From contig CAZCOS010000102.1 in the NCBI GenBank assembly GCA_964500605.1, positions 1 to 5,148 on the forward strand: a DNA stretch of 5,148 nucleotides, in the 5' to 3' direction. The notes beneath the pieces were generated by a model. That model searched no databases. It was not told the DNA's origin and saw nothing but the letters and a program-made list of their open reading frames with translations. Below are positions 1 to 4,017 of this stretch, piece by piece. The position numbers and the translations under genes were made by a program. The first letter of the stretch is position 1, and each line of letters starts with the position of its first letter. This DNA comes from Sterolibacterium sp964500605. GTDB lineage: Bacteria > Pseudomonadota > Gammaproteobacteria > Burkholderiales > Rhodocyclaceae.

Positions 1-89
1 GGATATGGCGGTGTACCGTGCAGCACTGCACCGTCTGTTATCTGAAACTAAAAACTGCAGTTGAACGAATTGGGATTGTGGCGATCGTG

Positions 90-120
90 CTTGATGGCAT
101 CTGAGCGGATGTTCATCAAG
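90..120. repeat. Interrupted inverted repeat upstream of the antitoxin gene
   Basis: The outer arms CTTGATG (90-96) and CATCAAG (114-120) are perfectly complementary. Inside them, CATC (98-101) pairs with GATG (108-111). The two helices are separated by a 1-base/2-base internal mismatch and closed by a 6-base loop. The element ends 25 bases before the antitoxin start codon. Phd/YefM-type antitoxins usually repress their own operon by binding palindromes in the promoter region, so an operator is the likeliest role. A 5'-UTR hairpin is the alternative. No T-tract follows, so it is not an intrinsic terminator. The structure is seen directly; the operator role is inferred. Confidence 0.5.
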
Positions 121-135
121 ACATCATGCCAGCGC

Positions 136-139
136 GAGG
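136..139 (+). promoter_or_regulatory. Ribosome-binding site of the antitoxin gene
   Basis: GAGG lies 6 bases before the ATG at 146 and supports that start over the in-frame ATG at 161, which lacks a comparable purine-rich site at proper spacing. Confidence 0.55.
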
Positions 140-145
140 TTTGCC

Positions 146-427
146 ATGACGATTGCAACGATGAACAGCCGTACTTTTGCACGCGATGCGGCGGCGATCA
201 AGCGGGCTGCACAGCAGGGGCCGGTCATCATTACCGAGCGGGGGAAACCGGCTCTGGCCGTACTGAACATCGAGGAGTATTACCGCTTGACGGGTCAGAC
301 GGGCGGGCCCAGTTTGTTGCAGGCCATGCAGGGGCTTCCTGCGTCTGAAGAGGTCGAACTGGAGCTACCTGAGCGCGGCCACGGCACTGGCACATGGCTT
401 GACGCTGGTGACACGCAATACGGCTGA
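146..427 (+). CDS. Phd/YefM-family type II antitoxin with altered C-terminus
   Basis: This 93-residue protein resembles Phd/YefM antitoxins (PF02604). These are small DNA-binding proteins that repress their own operon and neutralise a partner toxin through the C-terminal tail. Residues 6-50 carry the family pattern: an N-terminal segment of the SRTFARD type, then GPVIITERGKPALAVL and an IEEYYRL helix. The segment at about 56-77, rich in Glu and Leu and ending in ELPER, resembles the usual toxin-binding tail. From about residue 78 the sequence (Gly/Thr-rich, ending QYG) no longer looks like an antitoxin. The same DNA in another frame encodes the end of a PIN toxin, so the last ~16 residues are probably an out-of-frame product of a deletion. 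The DNA-binding half appears intact, so the protein might still act as a repressor. The family is clear; the present function is uncertain. Confidence 0.8.
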   Translation: MTIATMNSRTFARDAAAIKRAAQQGPVIITERGKPALAVLNIEEYYRLTGQTGGPSLLQAMQGLPASEEVELELPERGHGTGTWLDAGDTQYG

Positions 428-473
428 TTTTGCGAATACGGGGGTGACGCTGCTCAACCCGTGGAAGGCGTGA
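369..473 (+). pseudogene. 3' remnant of a PIN-domain (VapC-like) toxin gene
   Basis: In a frame different from the antitoxin, bases 369-473 read LSAATALAHGLTLVTRN, then TADFANTGVTLLNPWKA and a TGA stop. This matches the conserved C-terminal end of FitB/VapC-type PIN toxins: the helix with A-A-T-A-L, H-G-L-T-L-V-T-R-N, the acidic D-F, and the final L-N-P-W. PIN toxins of this class are RNases of about 130-140 residues, so roughly the first 100 residues are missing, including the N-terminal catalytic Asp. No start codon or upstream toxin sequence is visible. The remnant begins within the antitoxin reading frame around 369-376, which places a deletion junction there. The toxin must be inactive. 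Family assignment is by motif recognition only. Confidence 0.75.
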
Positions 474-478
474 GTTCT

Positions 479-1399
479 TCAACCTAGAAGCCGGTAACCT
501 CCCAGCCCGAAGCTGGCGTTTTTGCCAACATGCAGCCATTGGCCAAGGTGGAGGAGCTCGGAAAAAGGGGAAAGGTCGCCGTGAAGATGCAAGCACCCCA
601 GCAAGCCGCCGAGCTTCATTTCCTGTTGCTGTCGTTGCGAGTAACGCCCCCAGTCGAACCAACGGAGGTTTTCGGCTTCGAGCCGGATGTTTGAGGCAGC
701 GGCGGTGAGGTGGGCGAAATCTTGCTGCGGGGCTTGTGCGCCGAGGTAGACATCCAGCAAGAGTTGCCAGCGTCGCGCCAGGGTGATGAGGAGGGTGCGG
801 GCATCCAGCGTCTGTGATTTCACGGGTTTGCCTTGCTGCTGCAGGCGCAAGGGGGTCAGAAGCTGCAAGCTGGCCTGCTGCCCGAGTTGCGGGGCTGGGG
901 GCAATGGTGAGGGTTTGAAGGCGGCCATCGGGCCGGCCTCGTTCATCGGAAGGATGTGGCCGTTTTCATCTTCGACATGGATCAGGGCGCAACGACTGTG
1001 CGCCGCGCCCAGCCCAGTCCGCAGGGCGCGTGTCCAGGCTTGCATGAGGATGGGCAGGTGTTCCAGTGCGCGCCCGATGAGCACCATGCCAAAGCCGAAG
1101 TGCTGCCCGGCGGCCAGCCGCATTTCGCCCTGCGGCGGTTCGATGATGAAGGCGGCGGGCATCTGGGTGAATTTTTGCAGGCCGTGTTCGGGGAGCGCGG
1201 GCGGCGCAAACACCTGACAGTAGGCGCAGCGGTCAAACAGCGCGCAGGGTTTGCCGCTGCTGTGCGGCAGGGGCGAGAGTGCCAGCAGCGCGTGGCCGAA
1301 TGCGCCGCGCAGCATGGAACCGGCGTAAGGCGGCAGGCTCAGGGGTGAATCGGCCCGCACGGTGAGGTGCAGGCGGAGGATGGGCAGGGGCGGTGTCAC
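479..1399 (-). CDS. cas6: CRISPR pre-crRNA endoribonuclease Cas6
   Basis: A 306-residue RAMP protein of the Cas6 family with the PF10040-type C-terminal domain. Cas6 cuts CRISPR precursor RNA within the repeats to give crRNAs with a repeat-derived 5' tag, which are then loaded on the Cmr complex. Recognisable parts are the N-terminal ferredoxin-like strand and the AGSMLRGAFGHAL helix (26-38), a Cys cluster (C52, C58, C61) before FAPP, and the IIEPP segment (85-89). At the C-terminus are RYS-x-RQ (252-256), MKLGGLLG (261-268), DLSPFSELLHLGQWLHVGK (275-293) and the glycine-rich FGLGGYRL (297-304). Length is normal. The catalytic residue cannot be fixed by eye because it varies in this family. 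The start is a GTG, with AAGGAAG about 11 bases upstream inside cmr6. An upstream extension is impossible because the in-frame codon at 1408-1406 is the cmr6 stop. It is the last gene of the operon. Confidence 0.9.
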   Translation of the reverse strand: MTPPLPILRLHLTVRADSPLSLPPYAGSMLRGAFGHALLALSPLPHSSGKPCALFDRCAYCQVFAPPALPEHGLQKFTQMPAAFIIEPPQGEMRLAAGQHFGFGMVLIGRALEHLPILMQAWTRALRTGLGAAHSRCALIHVEDENGHILPMNEAGPMAAFKPSPLPPAPQLGQQASLQLLTPLRLQQQGKPVKSQTLDARTLLITLARRWQLLLDVYLGAQAPQQDFAHLTAAASNIRLEAENLRWFDWGRYSQRQQQEMKLGGLLGCLHLHGDLSPFSELLHLGQWLHVGKNASFGLGGYRLLG

Positions 1400-1405
1400 G
1401 GTGAT

Positions 1406-2638
1406 TCACGCTTCCTTGAGGGGGCCAAGCTTGAGTTTCTTGCGTTCGTCCTTGATGTCCACGCGTACCAGTCTGGGCAGCCATTCTTCGATGGCCAGCG
1501 CGGCGGCCCGCTTTTCTTCCGGCTGCCAGTCGCTGCCTTCGTGGGCGGCCTTGGCCAGAGCCCGGGCCTTGTTGTGGAAGGTGGCATTGGGACCTTCCCT
1601 AAAGGTGGGAAACTGTTCGTGCTTGGTACGCAGCTCGTCGATGAAGGCTTCGATGAGCTGCTGGGCGGGGGAAAGACTGGCGCGGTGTGCTGCTTGAGCT
1701 GCTTCCTGCTGTGCTTCTTCACGTTCGCGCCGGGCGCGTTCATCCACCTGCATCGCGCCATACCCCACGGCGGTTTTGGCACCAAAGCCCAGCCATTCAA
1801 AGGCATGTTCGAAGGCGGCAGTGAGCAGGATTTGCCAGCGATTGTCGTGGGCCAGATCCGGTGCGAGGCGTTCCAGATGCGGCAGATCGCATTGGACGTG
1901 AAAGCTGAAGCGGGTTTTGGGCGGCAGGGTCAGAAAGCTGATGGGATTGGGCTGGCCGCTGTCGTGCGGGGTGGAACTGTCGCCGCTTTTGCGATCCACC
2001 TTTTGCTGGTAGTAGTGGCTCTGGTGCGGGGTCATGATGTCCACGGCCAGGCTGTCGCCGGGGATTTGCGGCAAGGCATCCCAGAAACTGAGCGCGCCGC
2101 GTACATGTTCGCTGTCGCCATCTTCGGTTTCGCGGCCAAAGAGCACGTCGAGCACAGACAGGGTGATCGAGTTTGCGCCGGAAACTTTCAGCAAATGGAT
2201 TTTCTCCTCCGTCCAGCCGTGTGCCTCACCCCACTCACCCGAGGCCAGCTCCCGCGCGGCCTGGCGCAGCACGCCCTTGACGCCGCTGCCGGGCAGATAA
2301 GGCAGGCCGTAAGGGTTGAGGAAGGCGAAGCCATTTTCCAGCGGATGTTCGTTGCCAAGGCCCGTGGTGAAGGGGGCGGTGGCAATGGCGTCGAGAGTCA
2401 GCATGTTGGCGGTGATGCTGGCCAGATGAGCCTGACGCTGGGCAATGGCGGCCATGCGGGCTTTGTCNNNNNNNNNNNNNNNNNNNNNNNNNNNNNNNNN
2501 NNNNNNNNNNNNNNNNNNNNNNNNNNNNNNNNNNNNNNNNNNNNNNNNNNNNNNNNNNNNNNNNNNNCCAAACCGCAAGCCGGGCGAGGCGGTGCTGAAG
2601 TCTTTTCCCAGATAACCGGGGACGGCGGCGATGGGCAT
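1406..2638 (-). CDS. cmr6: Type III-B effector subunit Cmr6 (contains assembly gap)
   Basis: This is a RAMP-superfamily subunit that caps the crRNA 3' side of the Cmr complex next to Cmr1. The N-terminus MPIAAVPGYLGKDF and PGLRF (1-23) is typical of proteobacterial Cmr6. After the N run come TGLGNEHPLENGFAFLNPYG (nominal 92-111), the RAMP loop LPYLPGSGVKGVLRQAARE (about 112-130), LSFWDALP, DIMTPHQSHYY, and the C-terminal GFGAKTAVGYG (about 284-294). A highly charged extension of about 110 residues follows the last glycine-rich loop (301-410, bases 1738-1409). It has an Arg/Glu/Ala-rich start that may be a coiled coil and a Lys-rich end. The N run covers roughly residues 24-57; its real length is unknown, so neither total length nor frame continuity is certain. 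The ATG follows the cmr5 stop by one base, with GGAGG 8 bases upstream. Confidence 0.88.
   Translation of the reverse strand: MPIAAVPGYLGKDFSTASPGLRFXXXXXXXXXXXXXXXXXXXXXXXXXXXXXXXXXXDKARMAAIAQRQAHLASITANMLTLDAIATAPFTTGLGNEHPLENGFAFLNPYGLPYLPGSGVKGVLRQAARELASGEWGEAHGWTEEKIHLLKVSGANSITLSVLDVLFGRETEDGDSEHVRGALSFWDALPQIPGDSLAVDIMTPHQSHYYQQKVDRKSGDSSTPHDSGQPNPISFLTLPPKTRFSFHVQCDLPHLERLAPDLAHDNRWQILLTAAFEHAFEWLGFGAKTAVGYGAMQVDERARREREEAQQEAAQAAHRASLSPAQQLIEAFIDELRTKHEQFPTFREGPNATFHNKARALAKAAHEGSDWQPEEKRAAALAIEEWLPRLVRVDIKDERKKLKLGPLKEA
2468..2567. other. Assembly gap of 100 N inside cmr6
   Basis: Exactly 100 undetermined bases, the conventional placeholder for a scaffold gap of unknown size. Cmr6-like sequence continues in matching frames on both sides when 100 bases are assumed, but the true distance may differ. 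The codon entering the gap on the gene's strand begins GG, hence Gly, in keeping with an RFG sequence there. Confidence 0.95.
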
Positions 2639-2639
2639 G

Positions 2640-3017
2640 TCACTTTCCTCCCTGGGTCTTGATGCGGGCGGCGGCCATCTGACGCAGCCATTTGAGCCAC
2701 GAGAAAGCCTCGGCGTTAATGGCCTGGTAGTCGGCAGGGGCAGATTTCATCAGTACCTCCATGAAGGCGGAAAACTCGCTTCCGCCCTTGAATTGCGCCG
2801 GAAAGCGGCTGGCCAGCCATTTGCGAAGATGATTGGCTACGTCGGCCTGTGCCTTGCCTTTTTCATGGCAGAAGGCCAGTACCTGCATGAGGCCACTGTT
2901 CATGATGAGTGCGGGCAAGCCCTTGGCGGCGTTCACATGATCCTGTGTGTAGTGTTCACAAACTTCCCAGGCATTCCGGGCGCGTTGTTGTTCGAGTGTC
3001 TGACGGGGTGCGTTCAT
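2640..3017 (-). CDS. cmr5: Type III-B effector subunit Cmr5
   Basis: A small helical subunit of 125 residues, normal for Cmr5 (PF09701). Cmr5 stacks along the minor filament of the Cmr complex beside the Cmr4 backbone and has no catalytic role. The N-terminal QTLEQQRARNAWEVC (6-20) is the most recognisable signature. The rest is all-helical and continues with KGLPALIMNSGLMQVLAFCHEKG, LRKWL, and a C-terminal segment containing A-E-A-F-S-W-L-K-W-L-R-Q-M-A, also typical. The frame is open for a further 26 codons upstream to 3095, but that stretch overlaps cmr4, is low-complexity and lacks family resemblance. The ATG at 3017 has a strong AGGTGGAGG site and the family N-terminus. It starts 4 bases after the cmr4 stop and ends 1 base before the cmr6 start, indicating translational coupling. 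Confidence 0.92.
   Translation of the reverse strand: MNAPRQTLEQQRARNAWEVCEHYTQDHVNAAKGLPALIMNSGLMQVLAFCHEKGKAQADVANHLRKWLASRFPAQFKGGSEFSAFMEVLMKSAPADYQAINAEAFSWLKWLRQMAAARIKTQGGK
2647..2651 (-). promoter_or_regulatory. Ribosome-binding site of cmr6
   Basis: On the minus strand GGAGG lies 8 bases before the cmr6 ATG, within the last codons of cmr5. It fixes the cmr6 start just after the cmr5 stop codon. Confidence 0.6.
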
Positions 3018-3021
3018 GGTG

Positions 3022-3924
3022 TCAGCCCTCCACCTTGGCAACGACCAGCCCGCGCCCGGTGGTGGCATCGCCGCCGATCTGCAGCAGCCGCCCATCGAGC
3101 AGCGGGCGGATCCGCGCCAGCACTTCTTCGGCTTCCAGCCGTTCTTCCGCCTTGCCGCTGCGCGTCTGGCTGGTCATGAGCGGGGCAATGAGCAGGGATT
3201 CGGGGGGCAGGTTTTCGGTGTAGAAGAGGCCACCTTTATCGGCTGTGCCCGTTTCGTGATTGATCCGAACATGGGGCTCGACCAGCATGGCGTTCTTGGC
3301 GAAGTAGCCGAAATCGGTGTCGGAAAGCAGCACCAGATCGGTCTTGAGTTTTTCACGGAAGTAATCGTGGCTCCTCCCTGCCGGGAGGGCACGGTGGGCA
3401 ATGTCGGCGGCAATCCCGGCCGCGGCTTCGGAGGCTTTGGCACTGTATTCAAAGGCTTCCAGATGCAGCCTGTCGCCCTTCTCTCCGGAAAGAAGGCCAG
3501 GGTTCGCGATCAGACAAAAGCCTTCGTCGACTTTTGGAATCGGCCAATCAGCCTGTGTGTTGGCCAGGGCCAGCAGCCGCTGGGCGCGGGCGAGAGCCTG
3601 CGGGCAAGTGGCATAGACGTAGCCGCCCTTGAGACTGCGGATCGGCAGGGCCAGCAGTTGGGCATCGCCAAAGCTGACCGCACCGGCGTGCAGGTTGCTG
3701 CTCCCCGAATCCGGCCCCAGCAGCAGGTTGATGTCGGATTCTTTGCCGCCCAGCGTGATGTAGCTGTGGCGCACCGCACCCTTGATGCCTGAACCCGCAA
3801 AGCAGGGATGCTGGGTATGACGCTCACGCTGGATGGGGTTGTCGATGACATCCACGGCTTGACCTGCCCCCATGTGGACGGGGCTGACGGCGTAGAGGAA
3901 AACAGCGGTGGTTTTTTCGAACAT
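3022..3924 (-). CDS. cmr4: Type III-B backbone subunit and target-RNA nuclease Cmr4
   Basis: A 300-residue Cas7-family RAMP protein, normal length for Cmr4. Several copies form the crRNA-binding backbone of the Cmr complex and cut bound target RNA at 6-base intervals. The N-terminus reads LYAVSPVHMGAGQAVDVIDN followed by PIQRERHTQHP. By position, Asp28 in VIDNPIQRERHT corresponds to the catalytic Asp26 of Pyrococcus furiosus Cmr4 (VVDQPIQRERHT), so RNA cleavage is predicted to be intact. The RAMP loop GSGIKGAVRHSY follows at 44-55. Next are a long middle region (the thumb is expected here), a FYTENLPPESLL segment and the C-terminal glycine-rich GGDATTGRGLVV (about 284-295). The ATG at 3924 has AAAAGGAAA at good spacing. 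It lies 81 bases after cmr3, the only loose junction in the operon, and 4 bases before cmr5. Confidence 0.95.
   Translation of the reverse strand: MFEKTTAVFLYAVSPVHMGAGQAVDVIDNPIQRERHTQHPCFAGSGIKGAVRHSYITLGGKESDINLLLGPDSGSSNLHAGAVSFGDAQLLALPIRSLKGGYVYATCPQALARAQRLLALANTQADWPIPKVDEGFCLIANPGLLSGEKGDRLHLEAFEYSAKASEAAAGIAADIAHRALPAGRSHDYFREKLKTDLVLLSDTDFGYFAKNAMLVEPHVRINHETGTADKGGLFYTENLPPESLLIAPLMTSQTRSGKAEERLEAEEVLARIRPLLDGRLLQIGGDATTGRGLVVAKVEG
3026..3035 (-). promoter_or_regulatory. Ribosome-binding site of cmr5
   Basis: On the minus strand AGGTGGAGGG lies 8 bases before the ATG at 3017, within the final codons of cmr4. This near-consensus site decides the cmr5 start in favour of 3017 over the longer open frame beginning at 3095. 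Confidence 0.65.
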
Positions 3925-4005
3925 GGGGTCTTTCCTTTTCTGGACAGGTTTCTGATTCTTTCTTGATTCGCGGAATTTGGATCGGGATCGGGGCTGGGCC
4001 TGGAT
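3925..4005 (-). other. 81-base spacer between cmr3 and cmr4
   Basis: A non-coding spacer with a G/C-rich half next to cmr3, a doubled GGATCG hexamer (3979-3990, plus strand), and an A-rich half on the coding strand leading to the cmr4 ribosome-binding site AAGGA (3933-3937). It contains one arm of the small hairpin that spans the cmr3 stop codon. No convincing -35/-10 pair was identified, so I see no firm internal promoter. Confidence 0.6.
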
Positions 4006-4017
4006 TCAGGGCCAGGC
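3998..4017 (-). repeat. Small hairpin across the cmr3 stop codon
   Basis: GCCTGG (3998-4003) and CCAGGC (4012-4017) form a 6-bp G/C-rich stem with an 8-base loop. The cmr3 stop codon (4006-4008) lies in the loop. No U-run follows on the coding strand, so it is not a standard intrinsic terminator. It could affect mRNA processing or stability, or be chance structure in G/C-rich DNA. Confidence 0.4.

Noticed and set aside
17..33. GTGCAG-CA-CTGCAC as a hairpin or repeat.
   Set aside because: The 2-base loop is too tight for a hairpin, and the arms are short. It may be chance.
53..62. Perfect 10-bp palindrome AACTGCAGTT.
   Set aside because: Short, and over 80 bases from the antitoxin start. The longer repeat at 90-120 is the better operator candidate.
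2..64. Possible last 20 codons of an upstream gene (reading MAVYRAALHRLLSETKNCS, then TGA).
   Set aside because: It looks protein-like but is too short to assign, and other frames are also open here, so it is not called as a feature.
1367..2662. A plus-strand open frame of about 430 codons opposite cmr6.
   Set aside because: It is the antisense shadow of cmr6 in high-G+C DNA. The minus strand gives a clear Cmr6 protein with family motifs, a good start and tight junctions, while the plus-strand translation shows no recognisable family and passes through the N run.
3018..3095. A longer cmr5 starting at 3095.
   Set aside because: The extra 26 residues overlap cmr4, are of odd composition and lack a good ribosome-binding site. 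The ATG at 3017 has a near-consensus site and gives the family N-terminus.
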